The notes under the pieces were generated by a model. The model had not been told where the DNA came from. It saw only the letters and a program-made list of their open reading frames with translations, and searched no databases. Below are positions 8,479-17,604 of a stretch of 64,000 bases of DNA, one piece after another (position 1 is the stretch's first letter; each line of letters starts with the position of its first letter). The stretch spans positions 1 through 64,000 of the forward strand of contig NZ_QTKT01000010.1 in assembly GCF_018424605.1 (NCBI RefSeq), written 5' to 3'. The translations under genes were made by a program, and so were the position numbers. This DNA comes from Marinobacter lipolyticus. Lineage in GTDB: Bacteria > Pseudomonadota > Gammaproteobacteria > Pseudomonadales > Oleiphilaceae.

Positions 8479-10572
8479 TTAAACCTTGTTTACACTGCCC
8501 TGGCGCTCCCAGTGCCGCAGTTCTTTGCATGAGTTTAGAAAGTCGGTCGCATCACTGGCCTTCCGGATAGAAATACACCCCGCATCGAGCTTACTTTCCA
8601 GGCCCGCTGACTGGAATAAAGGAAGTGCATCCATGGTGTAGCCAATAAATTTGCAATGCGCAAAAGCGTCATTGACGAAGTCCCTGGCAGGGCCATGGTT
8701 TATCAGCTTATCTGCTCCCTCTTCAGCAATCAGGACGACCACCGCATCGAACAGAACGGATGGACCTCCGTCTACTTTCTCGTTTGCGGCTATAGAGGTG
8801 CCATCGCTGGCGGTAACGCCCCCCACCGTAGGCGCGACGACCGCTACAGTGGCGCCTTCCGAAACGGCGGCATCCTTCAATGCGGAGAATAGATTGGCGT
8901 CAACCCCCTCTGAAACCAGAACGCCCAGCTTCCGCCCTTTGAAGCTTCCGGGGCCGTTAAGCAGAATGCTCAGTTTGGGGGAGGCGGGTAAATCGGTGCG
9001 GGTGGGTATGGCTGCTTTGGCCGGTTCAGGTAGCGATGCCAGGCCCAGCCCCTGAGCAACGTTGTTTGCCAGATCCTGATCTACGTTGAGTAGATGGCTC
9101 ACCATCCGCAACCGGATGTCTTCCCGCTCGACTTTACTGAGCTCAAACACAAACGCATCCGCGATGTGCTCCTGCTCCACATCGGTCTGGCTTATATAGA
9201 ACTGCCGCGCCTGGCTGTAGTGATCCGCAAAGGTTTCAGAGCGCACCCGCTGTTTCTCGCCTTCGATCTGTTGCGGATAGCTGCGAAATCCTGTGTCGGG
9301 GTTTTCTCTTGGGCCTTCGCCGTTGTCCCAGCTGTTCGGTTCGTAATTTGCCCGTCCGCGTGGGTTGGTCATGGCCATGTGCCCATCCTGCTGGAAATGA
9401 TGGATCGGACATTTTGGTGCATTAACCGGAATCTGGGTGAAATTAGGGCTGCCCAGGCGTTTCAGCTGGGTGTCGAGATACGAGAAATTGCGCCCTTGCA
9501 GAAGCGGGTCATTTGAGAAATCTATGCCTCGCACAATGTTCTGGGTGCAGAACGCCACCTGCTCCGTTTCAGCGAAGAAGTTATCGACCACGCGATTAAG
9601 CACCAGCTTGCCGATAGGCTTCACTGGTATCTGCTCTTCAGGAATGATTTTGGTCGAGTCGAGAACGTCAAACTCGAACTGATCGGCAAAAGCATCATCG
9701 AACACCTGCACGCCGAGTTCCCACTCAGGGAAATCCCCTCGCTGAATGGCGTCCCACATGTCCCGGCGGTGGAAGTCCGGATCCGCACCGTTGATTTTCA
9801 GGGCTTCGTTCCACACAACGGACTGGAGCCCGAGAGCCGGCTTCCAGTGGAATTTGACGAACCTTGCTTCGCCCGCTTTGTTAATAAAGCGGAAGCTATG
9901 AACACCAAACCCTTCCATAAACCGGAACGAGCGGGGGATTGCACGGTCTGACATTGCCCACATCAACATATGCATGCTTTCCGGCATCAGGGTTACAAAG
10001 TCCCAGAAATTATCGTGAGCACTCTGAGCTTGTGGAAAACCTCGGTCAGGCTCTTGCTTGGCGGCGTGGACCAGATCGGGGAATTTGATTGCATCCTGGA
10101 TAAAGAAAACGGGAATGTTATTACCCACGAGATCCCAGTTTCCCTGTTTCGTATACAGTTTGACGGCGAAACCACGCACATCGCGGGGGAGGTCAGCGGA
10201 GCCTTTATTGCCCAACACGGTGGAAAACCTCACAAACGCCGGCACCTGTTCGCCCGCACGCTGAAAGATATCCGCTTCGGTAATGTCGGATAGAGATTCG
10301 TAATTCTCGAAATAACCGTGGGCACCAAATCCGCGTGCGTGAACCACTCTTTCGGGGATCCGCTCATGGTCGAAGTGGAATACCTTCTCCCGCATGACCT
10401 GATCTTCGAGGAGAGTAGGCCCACGGCGCTCGGCTCTCAGAGAGTTCTGGTCGTCTGCAATGGGCACACCCTGCTGCGTGGTCAGGGTGTCCGACTTACC
10501 TGTGGCGGACTGATGAATCTCACCACCGGCACCGACGGGGTACTCCGGATTGCTGTTCTTTGATTTGGCCAT
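8479..10572 (-). CDS. katE: Large-subunit monofunctional catalase (HPII-type)
   Basis: Haem catalase converting hydrogen peroxide to water and oxygen. At 697 residues it is the large clade-2 form. The core has the distal His78 in [15 protein letters not shown] and Asn151 in [11 protein letters not shown]. The proximal R361-x3-Y365 motif is in [12 protein letters not shown]-terminal flavodoxin/GATase-1-like domain (about 545-690, beginning [13 protein letters not shown]) is typical of HPII. The start is supported by AAGGAG 8 bases upstream. E. coli katE is RpoS-dependent; no promoter was identified here. Next to an SDR gene on the same strand with a 41-base gap, so possibly co-transcribed downstream of it. 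Confidence 0.95.
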   Translation of the reverse strand: MAKSKNSNPEYPVGAGGEIHQSATGKSDTLTTQQGVPIADDQNSLRAERRGPTLLEDQVMREKVFHFDHERIPERVVHARGFGAHGYFENYESLSDITEADIFQRAGEQVPAFVRFSTVLGNKGSADLPRDVRGFAVKLYTKQGNWDLVGNNIPVFFIQDAIKFPDLVHAAKQEPDRGFPQAQSAHDNFWDFVTLMPESMHMLMWAMSDRAIPRSFRFMEGFGVHSFRFINKAGEARFVKFHWKPALGLQSVVWNEALKINGADPDFHRRDMWDAIQRGDFPEWELGVQVFDDAFADQFEFDVLDSTKIIPEEQIPVKPIGKLVLNRVVDNFFAETEQVAFCTQNIVRGIDFSNDPLLQGRNFSYLDTQLKRLGSPNFTQIPVNAPKCPIHHFQQDGHMAMTNPRGRANYEPNSWDNGEGPRENPDTGFRSYPQQIEGEKQRVRSETFADHYSQARQFYISQTDVEQEHIADAFVFELSKVEREDIRLRMVSHLLNVDQDLANNVAQGLGLASLPEPAKAAIPTRTDLPASPKLSILLNGPGSFKGRKLGVLVSEGVDANLFSALKDAAVSEGATVAVVAPTVGGVTASDGTSIAANEKVDGGPSVLFDAVVVLIAEEGADKLINHGPARDFVNDAFAHCKFIGYTMDALPLFQSAGLESKLDAGCISIRKASDATDFLNSCKELRHWERQGSVNKV

Positions 10573-10613
10573 GACCGCGCTCCTTTGCTAGTGTCGAAGA
10601 GAACAGTTAAAGG

Positions 10614-11498
10614 TCAGATGTGCATCCGCCCGCCGGTGACCCCGTATATTTCGCCCACCACGTAACTTGCTTCCGGAGAAGCGAGGAACACATAGGCTGG
10701 AGCAAGTTCAGCAGGCTGGGCCGGGCGTTCGAGCAACGTGTTCGAACCGAACCCGGGCACTTTATCCTCAGGGATCGTTGCCGGGATGAGGGGTGTCCAT
10801 ACCGGCCCCGGGGCAACGCCATTCACCCTTACTCCCCGCTTGATGGCATCCGCTGCGAGCGCGAGAGTAAAATTTGCAATGGCGGCCTTGGTCGCAGCAT
10901 AGGGGGCCAGGTGAATGCTGGGGGCAAATGCCTGAATAGAGGTGGTATTAATGATGCTGCCACCGGGCGGAAGGTGGCGCAGTGCTGCTCTGCAGAAGTA
11001 GAAGTAGGCCTCGATATTGGTACTGAACGTATAACGGAGTTCATCGTCAGGTATATCGTCCAACTGGTCGTAACTGAGCTGAACCGCCGCGTTGTTGACC
11101 AGAACGTCGAGGTGAGAGAACTGATCCAGTACTTTCTCCACGACTCTGTCGCACGCTTCACTCGAGCTTTGGTCCAGTCTCAGTGCCAAGGCTTCCTGCC
11201 CTGCGTCCTGGACCAATTGTACGGTCTGTGCTGCATCCGCCTCTTCGCTCAGGTAGGTGAACGCAACGGCGGCGCCTTCCCGCGCGTAGGCGAGGCAGAC
11301 CGCACGACCGATTCCGCTATCGCCGCCTGTGACCAGGGCAACTTTGCCCTCAAGTTTGCCGGAGCCCGTGTAGGTCATTTCGCCATGGTCGGGGCCAGGG
11401 GACATGTCATCCTCCTGGCCCGGCAGTGCTTGGGGTTGTTTCTGGAATTCAGGCCGGGGATAGCGATAACGAGGATCTCGGGTTTCATGGTCATGCAT
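10614..11498 (-). CDS. SDR-family oxidoreductase (YghA-type)
   Basis: A 294-residue short-chain dehydrogenase/reductase of the long-N-terminus YghA group. The N-terminal HDHETRDPRYRYPRPEFQ is followed by the NAD(P)-binding VTGGDSGIGRAVCLAYAREG (about 55-75), NNAA near 135, and the catalytic Ser and YAATK near 200. The ATG at 11498 has CGGAG 7 bases upstream; a TTG two codons earlier is the alternative. The substrate cannot be read from sequence. Such genes often accompany catalase and KGG-protein genes in stationary-phase regions, as here. Upstream of katE on the same strand. Confidence 0.88.
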   Translation of the reverse strand: MHDHETRDPRYRYPRPEFQKQPQALPGQEDDMSPGPDHGEMTYTGSGKLEGKVALVTGGDSGIGRAVCLAYAREGAAVAFTYLSEEADAAQTVQLVQDAGQEALALRLDQSSSEACDRVVEKVLDQFSHLDVLVNNAAVQLSYDQLDDIPDDELRYTFSTNIEAYFYFCRAALRHLPPGGSIINTTSIQAFAPSIHLAPYAATKAAIANFTLALAADAIKRGVRVNGVAPGPVWTPLIPATIPEDKVPGFGSNTLLERPAQPAELAPAYVFLASPEASYVVGEIYGVTGGRMHI

Positions 11499-11640
11499 GC
11501 CCAACTCCGTCGGTGTTTTCGGCTACTGAGAACAGCTATTTAAACAGACCCCCCTGGCGGTGAATTTAACCTGTGTTAATTACCGTGCATGGTATTCAGG
11601 GATACTCGGGCGTTGTTTGGTACAGCGATGAGGAATACCC

Positions 11641-12684
11641 ATGGATCAGGACCTGGTTTATCTCATAAGTGGTGCAACCGTTATTACCGTGGTAATGCTG
11701 GACGTTCTATGCACAACGCTGACCACTCAGGGTAGCGGACCTATTACCCAGGTTGTTACCGCGGGCGCTGGCGCGGTCTCACAGCTGATGCTTCGCGTGA
11801 CAGGCACACGAGAGATGCTCATTACGGTCGGCCCCGGAACCATGGTCCTGCTGGGTACACTCTGGCTGTTGTTCCTGTGGCTGGGCTGGTGGCTGGTCTT
11901 CTCGGCGTTCCCGTCAGGCATTTTGCATGCGCAAAGTGGTATGGCAGCGGACCTCGCCGATCGGGCTTATTTTATCGGCTTTACACTCTCTACGTTGGGT
12001 GTGGGGGATTTCAAACCCAGTGGGGAGGTGCCGAAACTTTTAACCGTCGTGGCTGCTTTCAACGGGCTGGTGCTGGTGACGTTGATTATTACCTACGCAC
12101 TGCCGTTGGTGCAGGCAGTTATTGTACGCCGAACAGTGGCTTTCAGGGTGTCACTGCTCGGAGCCAATCCGCAGGAGGTGGTGCATACCGCGTGGCAAAC
12201 GGGGAACCGCCGTTCGTTCGAAGATGAGCTTGACGCCATTTCGGGGCACGTCATCGAATGCGCCGAGCAGCGTCTTGCTTACCCCATGCTGGATCTTTTT
12301 TACGGAAAACAGGCATGCTTCTCCCTTGGGTTGCAACTGACCATACTGGATGAAGCCCTAAGCGTTCTGAGGAGTGGTCTCCAGGCCGATTATCGGTGGT
12401 ACTCTCTGAAGATAAGCAAGACGCAGGCGGTCATTACGCATTATCTCAGGCGAGTGGGGCTCCCGATGGAAGATCAGAATCCGCCGACGCCGCCGGTGCC
12501 TTCCACGTGCCATCTGAAGAGGTTGGCCGTACCGGTTGCGGACAATCTTGAGGCGTCATTTCAAACCCTGGCCCGGCGGCGCGCCAGATTGCATGCGCTG
12601 GTGCGCAAGGAAGGTTGGGACTGGGACTCAGTAGAGTCTGGTGAGTGCGAGGGCGAGGATAGCCCTTCCGCCGCCCCCCCATGA
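11641..12684 (+). CDS. Two-TM potassium-channel-like protein (ion channel family)
   Basis: A 347-residue inner-membrane protein. The N-terminal helix (LVYLISGATVITVVMLDVL), a second segment (VLLGTLWLLFLWLGWWLVF), a pore loop and another helix (LTVVAAFNGLVLVTLIITYA) fill the first 160 residues. The loop TLSTLGVGDFKPSG resembles the K+ filter TxGYGD with Val-Gly for the aromatic step, so selectivity is uncertain. The 180-residue cytosolic tail has no RCK signature I recognise. The ATG follows GAGGAATACCC. Single gene, divergent from the SDR gene. In a salt-adapted organism an ion-leak role is plausible, but that is inference. Confidence 0.75.
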   Translation: MDQDLVYLISGATVITVVMLDVLCTTLTTQGSGPITQVVTAGAGAVSQLMLRVTGTREMLITVGPGTMVLLGTLWLLFLWLGWWLVFSAFPSGILHAQSGMAADLADRAYFIGFTLSTLGVGDFKPSGEVPKLLTVVAAFNGLVLVTLIITYALPLVQAVIVRRTVAFRVSLLGANPQEVVHTAWQTGNRRSFEDELDAISGHVIECAEQRLAYPMLDLFYGKQACFSLGLQLTILDEALSVLRSGLQADYRWYSLKISKTQAVITHYLRRVGLPMEDQNPPTPPVPSTCHLKRLAVPVADNLEASFQTLARRRARLHALVRKEGWDWDSVESGECEGEDSPSAAPP

Positions 12685-12709
12685 GCCCATCACTCATCTA
12701 TCGTCCTTT

Positions 12710-13063
12710 TTAATGAGGGGCCTGCTCCAGCTCGTCTTTTGACAACTCACCATCGTCATCACTGTCGTACATGTCAAGCAGCTGCTCGCCTTGATCGCCG
12801 GGCGGGTTTTGCTGATTGCCCGCTGCGGTGCTGCCATAGCGGTTGAGTTCGTCTTCATTCAGTTTACCGTCACCGTCGCGGTCCAGCTCATCAAACTCCA
12901 TTCCCTTCGGCGAGGCACTGGCCTGGCCGCCGGCATCATTCTGTCCCGGTTGCTGGCCAGTGGTTTGCGGATTTTCAGTATTGCCGCCGATGCCCTGAGC
13001 CAGCAAAGGGGTAAAAACCAGAGCTGTGCAGATCGCGGTAGACAAAAGCATTTCCTTTAACAT
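12710..13063 (-). CDS. Exported EF-hand calcium-binding protein
   Basis: A 117-residue protein with a signal peptide (MLKEMLLSTAICTALVFTPLLAQG) and two EF-hand loops: DRDGDGKLNEDEL (about residue 62) and DSDDDGELSKDEL (about 100). Both keep acidic residues at positions 1, 3, 5 and 12. A Gln/Gly-rich linker lies between them. The ATG at 13063 is preceded by GGAGGATTACC; the longer upstream frame is not needed. Likely periplasmic calcium-binding, with no identified partner. Convergent with the channel gene, 25 bases between stops. Confidence 0.85.
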   Translation of the reverse strand: MLKEMLLSTAICTALVFTPLLAQGIGGNTENPQTTGQQPGQNDAGGQASASPKGMEFDELDRDGDGKLNEDELNRYGSTAAGNQQNPPGDQGEQLLDMYDSDDDGELSKDELEQAPH

Positions 13064-13309
13064 GGTAATCCTCCGTTTCCTGGGCAAAGATATTAGTGGC
13101 CGGTCAAGCCGGCCGCGAGAGGGTCTTTGCAACCTCTGTGCCACGCTTTGCCCTGCTTTTTCTCGCCCTCCAGTTACCCGCCCAGTCCCTTTCCTTCCTA
13201 ACTCCCGCGCAGGCAGGGTCGCTGATCTGAACGAACCGCTGAGCTTGTGCTTGGGTGTCAGATTTGCCTTCGGATTGCCGTTTTTACGGGGTTTCGCACC
13301 AGACCAACC

Positions 13310-14128
13310 TTACTCCGTGACCGAGGAGAGCCCCGAGATCGGAACGTATTCCCGAGTACCCGGAGCGCGTAAAAAATTCTCCACCTTGGCGTCGAAATTG
13401 CGCAGAGATAATCGCTTCATTCTTTTTCGCGGGGCGTTATCCCGCCGTAATGCCGGCAAACCTTCCGCCAGGTGGCCGGGTACTTCCAGTAGTCTGATGC
13501 TGCTCACTCCATGAACTTTGCCAGCGGTCTCGCGCAACCGCTCCCAATCCAAAGGTGCCTGATCGTGGAGGCGATACACCATACCTTTACCTGCCAGGGG
13601 GCAGATATGAACCAGCAGGAGCCGCACCGGAGCGATCTTCGAATGGTCATAAAGATGATCGCCGAAGGTGGACTTCACGGTCAGGCCCAGCTCCGGGTAT
13701 TGCTGATTCAACCGTTCCAGTTCACCCATGAAAAAGGCACCATGGCCCCGGTTCACATAAGGCTGGCCCGGAAGAGGGGACTCATCCAGAAGCGCAGGAT
13801 CCCCCGACCGGCGAAAACGCTGGTGGGCGAGCATATGGATCATTTCATGAACGAGGGTGCTCAGCAGGGCGCGTGGGTGATCACATAGTCGGCGCGAAAT
13901 GGTGATGCCCCAGTCCAGGTGGCTCTCGAGGCAAAAACTGAAACATCCAGACAGGCGAACGGACCGGGAAAAGGTCAACCTGAATCCGGGTGAGGGCTGC
14001 AGTTCATTACTGAAGTACTGACGATTGCAGTAATCGAAAAGTGCAGGGAGATCGTTAGTTGGAATGCCTGCAATCGTGGGGACTGATTGTTCAAAAGGGT
14101 GACTCTCAGCACGTACTCTCGCATTCAT
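13310..14128 (-). CDS. SprT-like zinc metalloprotease domain protein
   Basis: A 272-residue protein with an HExxH zinc site (H94-EMI-H98) in LSTLVHEMIHMLAHQRF, followed by GHGAFFMGELERLN near 130, whose His could be the third ligand. This is the SprT/Spartan-like arrangement: SprT proteins are soluble and some relatives act on DNA-protein crosslinks. The C-terminal third (RRDNAPRKRMKRLSLRNF) is basic and could bind nucleic acid. Start taken as ATG 14128; GTG 14161 in frame is possible. The function here is inferred from fold only. Interesting beside the NHEJ genes 8 kb away. Confidence 0.7.
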   Translation of the reverse strand: MNARVRAESHPFEQSVPTIAGIPTNDLPALFDYCNRQYFSNELQPSPGFRLTFSRSVRLSGCFSFCLESHLDWGITISRRLCDHPRALLSTLVHEMIHMLAHQRFRRSGDPALLDESPLPGQPYVNRGHGAFFMGELERLNQQYPELGLTVKSTFGDHLYDHSKIAPVRLLLVHICPLAGKGMVYRLHDQAPLDWERLRETAGKVHGVSSIRLLEVPGHLAEGLPALRRDNAPRKRMKRLSLRNFDAKVENFLRAPGTREYVPISGLSSVTE

Positions 14129-14252
14129 ATACAGAGGGGCTCCGGCGGACTTGGCTGGCACGCATCATCGGCCAACCAGCTCCTGAGAACCACTGCAGAG
14201 CGTAACTCTGGGTTACGGCGTGTGAGGTCTCACGCGTTTCACGACATACTTC

Positions 14253-16586
14253 TTATTTCAGCTTATAAGCAAGTACATAGTCCCCGATAGTCGTCCCAAT
14301 AGACCCATGTCCACCGGCCACCTGAACAACCATTTGTTCCCCGCGACTGTTCAGGTATGTCATGGGTGTTGCTTGCCCCCCGGCAGGCAAACGCGCCCGC
14401 CAAAGCACTTCTCCATTCGTCAGATCATAAGCGCGCAGATAGTTATCTACGGTTGCGGCCAGGAATACCACGCCGCCTCTGGTAATAACCGGGCCGCCGA
14501 TTCCCGGCACGCCGAGCTCAAGGGGGACCGGCAGGGGGGACATATCCTCAATGGTTCCGTTTTTGTGCTTCCATACTATCTCCCCGGTCCGCAGGTTTAC
14601 CCCGGCTACGTAGCCCCAGGGCGGTCTCTGACAGGGAATCCCTAGTGGCGACATCAATGGTTGAAGCTCAATCCCGTACGGGGCTCCTGCGTTCTCGTTG
14701 AGCCCCTGTTCCCCGCTATTTGAGGCTTCTTCTGAAACTTCCTTGTCCTTCGGCACTAGCCGGGAAGTAAACGCCATATAGAGCGGCATGCCGAACATGA
14801 CCTGGCGCTCAGGGTCGACGGCAATTCCTCCCCAATTGAAAACGCCGAAATTTCCGGGATAGACCACGGTGCCCTGGAGAGATGGTGGGGTGTATTGACC
14901 CTCATAGCGCAGTGACTGGAACTTGATCCGGCAGATCATCTGATCGATGGGGCTGGCACCCCACATGTCGGACCCTTTCAGGGCTGGCGGGCGGAAGCTC
15001 AGCCCGGAAACAGGCTGGGTAAGAGCGGCGTAGTCGCCCTCGATCGTCCCCTGAGGTGCTTTCTTCTCCGTAATGGGTATCAGCGGCGCTCCGGTTTCCC
15101 GGTTCAGTACGTAGACGTCGCCCTGTTTGGTTGGGACGACCAGGCCGGGCTCGAGACCTTGGTCTGTCTGAATGTCAACCAGGCTGGGCTGTGCCGGAGT
15201 ATCCATGTCCCACAGATCATGGTGAACAAATTGCTGAACCCACTGAACCTGGCCCGTCTCGAGGCTCAGGGCCACGACCGACGAAGAATAGGTCTCTTCC
15301 GCCGGTGTGCGGTACATCCCGAGTTGATCAGGTGTGCGATTGCCCATGGGAAAATACACCATGCCGAGTTCCTCATCGGCGCTGGCAACGGCCCAACTGT
15401 TGGGCGAACTGGTAGAGTAGGTCCCCTCGGCGGCGATTGGCTGAGTCTGTTCCGGGTTGGCTGGGTCCCAGTTCCATATCAACTCCCCCGATTTGACGTC
15501 GTAGGCCCGAATGACACCGGATGGAGCATTGATGTCGTAGTTGTCGTTCACGGCCCCGGCCACGACGACCACCCCATTAGCAACAACAGGGGGCGAAGTG
15601 GAGTAATAGAAACCGTCCTGCTTGTGGGGCATGTTATGCATCAGGTTCAGTTCACCATCGCTGCCAAACTCGGTACAGCGGGCACCGCTGGAGGGATCGA
15701 GGGCCAACAGCCGGGCGTCGGACGTTGGTAGAAACAGCTGGGCATCACAATGCACACTGTTCAGTTGTTCGGCAGGCATCTCGGCTGTCTCTACCGGTGG
15801 CAGGTTGTTCTGTGCGGGTGGAAGGTAGGAGACTCCTCTGCAGGTCTGGTGCTGGCGCTGGCTCTCAGGGGGAACCTGAGCATCGTATACCCAACGTTCT
15901 TCTCCGGTATCGGCATCAAGTGCTACCAGCCAGTTGTGGGGGGTACAGAGGAACAAAGTATTGCCCACCTTCAAGGGAGTGGCCTCGTATGTGGTTTCAA
16001 CCACGTCTTCGGGACCTTTTCGGTCGCCGGTCTGGTATTCCCAGGCCAGTTCCAGCTGATCAACGTTGTCGGGCGTTATCTGTTTGAGCGGCGAGTACCT
16101 CTGTCCCAGGTTACTCCTGCCGTAGCTTAGCCAGTCTCCTTCGGGCACACCCCCGAGGCGGGGATTGGTGACAACTGCTTCAGTTGGCAATTCCCCGTCG
16201 ATGCGATGCGCATCGTGAAGTAAGCTGGCCACAGTAAACAGCCCTACACCCACCCAGACAACGCCCAGAACTGCCGCCCCCCACCGTGGATTGCCGATCC
16301 CCGGGAACAGCAAGGGGATTGCCAGCAGCAGTAAAACACCGAGTCGCGATGCCAGCGGCCACCAGTCAAACCCCGCTTCCCAGAACGCCCACACGGTCGT
16401 GGCGAGCAACAGGGCGGCGTACGCCACCTGTGCAGCGGGCCGTCGGTTCTTTATCAGAAGGGCAACAATCATCATTGCAGTCCCGGCAAGCAAGTAATAC
16501 CAGCTGCCGCCAACTAGGAGGAGCCAGACGCCTCCGGCCAACAGAGTGGCACCGAAGATGATGAAAATAACGATGAGTAAGATCAT
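14253..16586 (-). CDS. gcd: Membrane-bound PQQ-dependent glucose dehydrogenase (glucose/quinate/shikimate family)
   Basis: A quinoprotein that oxidises aldose (or quinate/shikimate) in the periplasm and passes electrons to ubiquinone. The 777-residue protein starts with about five transmembrane helices (residues 1-140), then an eight-bladed beta-propeller. Visible motifs are GDWLSYGRSNLGQRYSPL (about 150), TYEATPLKVGNTLFLCTPHN (about 205), HHDLWDMDTPAQPSL (about 455) and the C-terminal GGQATPMTYLNSRGEQ. PQQ is required and no pqq gene is in the window. The ATG has CGGAGACAGCCAGT upstream. It lies 46 bases after egtD on the same strand, so it may be the last gene of an egtB-egtD-gcd transcript. 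Substrate cannot be fixed by eye. Confidence 0.9.
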   Translation of the reverse strand: MILLIVIFIIFGATLLAGGVWLLLVGGSWYYLLAGTAMMIVALLIKNRRPAAQVAYAALLLATTVWAFWEAGFDWWPLASRLGVLLLLAIPLLFPGIGNPRWGAAVLGVVWVGVGLFTVASLLHDAHRIDGELPTEAVVTNPRLGGVPEGDWLSYGRSNLGQRYSPLKQITPDNVDQLELAWEYQTGDRKGPEDVVETTYEATPLKVGNTLFLCTPHNWLVALDADTGEERWVYDAQVPPESQRQHQTCRGVSYLPPAQNNLPPVETAEMPAEQLNSVHCDAQLFLPTSDARLLALDPSSGARCTEFGSDGELNLMHNMPHKQDGFYYSTSPPVVANGVVVVAGAVNDNYDINAPSGVIRAYDVKSGELIWNWDPANPEQTQPIAAEGTYSTSSPNSWAVASADEELGMVYFPMGNRTPDQLGMYRTPAEETYSSSVVALSLETGQVQWVQQFVHHDLWDMDTPAQPSLVDIQTDQGLEPGLVVPTKQGDVYVLNRETGAPLIPITEKKAPQGTIEGDYAALTQPVSGLSFRPPALKGSDMWGASPIDQMICRIKFQSLRYEGQYTPPSLQGTVVYPGNFGVFNWGGIAVDPERQVMFGMPLYMAFTSRLVPKDKEVSEEASNSGEQGLNENAGAPYGIELQPLMSPLGIPCQRPPWGYVAGVNLRTGEIVWKHKNGTIEDMSPLPVPLELGVPGIGGPVITRGGVVFLAATVDNYLRAYDLTNGEVLWRARLPAGGQATPMTYLNSRGEQMVVQVAGGHGSIGTTIGDYVLAYKLK

Positions 16587-16632
16587 ACTGGCTGTCTCCG
16601 AAAGTTGTCAGAACCCGCCGGCGCGCTTACGG

Positions 16633-17601
16633 TCAGCCCTGATGCTCCAGGTAGTGCACGCTGAAATAACCGCAGCCATCGGTCCACACTTTTCGGCATG
16701 TAAAACCGGAGCGTTGGGCCAGCGTCTGGAACCCTTCAATGGAATACTTGTACGAATTCTCGGTGTGAATGCTTTCTCCTTCCCGGAACTGGAAGGTTTC
16801 ACCGGCAATGGCCACAACCTGTTCCACGGTGCTCACCAGGTGCATCTCGATACGGCTGTGTTTCTCATTGAAGAAAGCACGATGGAAAAATCGCCCGGAA
16901 TCAAGCTGGGCGTCCAGCTCGGTTTCAAGCCGCGTCAGTAAATTAAGGTTGAACAGCGCGGTTATGCCAGCCGCATCATTGTAGGCAGCTTCCAGAGTGG
17001 AGGGATCTTTGATCAGATCGACGCCGATTAGGAGGGCGCTACCCGGAGGCAATGCATGATAGATCCCCGCAAGGAACGCGCTGGCCTCGGCTGGAGTGAA
17101 GTTACCGATACTGGAACCGGGAAAAAAGGCAACAATCCGCCCATCTGTAAGCTCAACGGGAAACGGGATCCGTTTGCTGAAATCCGCGCAGATTGCGTGC
17201 ACGTTCAGCCAGGGGTAGTCGGTGGCCAGCTTGCTGGTACTCTCAATCAGGAAATCCCGGGAAATATCCACCCCGAGATAATTACTGATGCTCATTTGCT
17301 CCAGTAACAGGCGGATCTTGCGGCTGGCCCCACTGCCAATATCTATAAGGGAGAGTTGCTCCCCGGCAAGTTCCCCGATTTCATCCACCACGGAGGCCAA
17401 AATAGCTTCCTCGGTACGGCTGAGGTAGTACTCCGGCTGCCGGCAGATTTCTTCAAATAAAACGGATCCGTATTGATCGTAGAGGTACTTGGGCGAAGAG
17501 ACTTTAGGCCGGCCGCGAAGCCCCTTCAGAATGTCCTCCCGCATCGACAATGAATAAGCCTCAGTGGGTTCATGGTCGTAGAAATGAACGGCGGTTGTCA
17601 T
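16633..17601 (-). CDS. egtD: L-histidine N-alpha-methyltransferase (ergothioneine biosynthesis)
   Basis: EgtD adds three methyl groups from SAM to histidine, giving hercynine, the first step to ergothioneine. The 322-residue protein has the expected fold: SPKYLYDQYGSVLFEEIC near 36, the SAM-binding loop LIDIGSGASRKIRLLLEQM near 82, and FFPGSSIGNFTPAEA near 158. The start is supported by GGGAGGACTGAACC, which lies across the end of egtB. The gap between the two genes is 3 bases, so they are almost surely co-translated. Confidence 0.95.
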   Translation of the reverse strand: MTTAVHFYDHEPTEAYSLSMREDILKGLRGRPKVSSPKYLYDQYGSVLFEEICRQPEYYLSRTEEAILASVVDEIGELAGEQLSLIDIGSGASRKIRLLLEQMSISNYLGVDISRDFLIESTSKLATDYPWLNVHAICADFSKRIPFPVELTDGRIVAFFPGSSIGNFTPAEASAFLAGIYHALPPGSALLIGVDLIKDPSTLEAAYNDAAGITALFNLNLLTRLETELDAQLDSGRFFHRAFFNEKHSRIEMHLVSTVEQVVAIAGETFQFREGESIHTENSYKYSIEGFQTLAQRSGFTCRKVWTDGCGYFSVHYLEHQG

Positions 17602-17604
17602 GGT

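Noticed and set aside
14253..16586. Assignment of the PQQ enzyme as quinate/shikimate dehydrogenase
   Set aside because: The family cannot be divided by eye and no quinate-pathway genes are nearby, so glucose dehydrogenase is kept as the general name.
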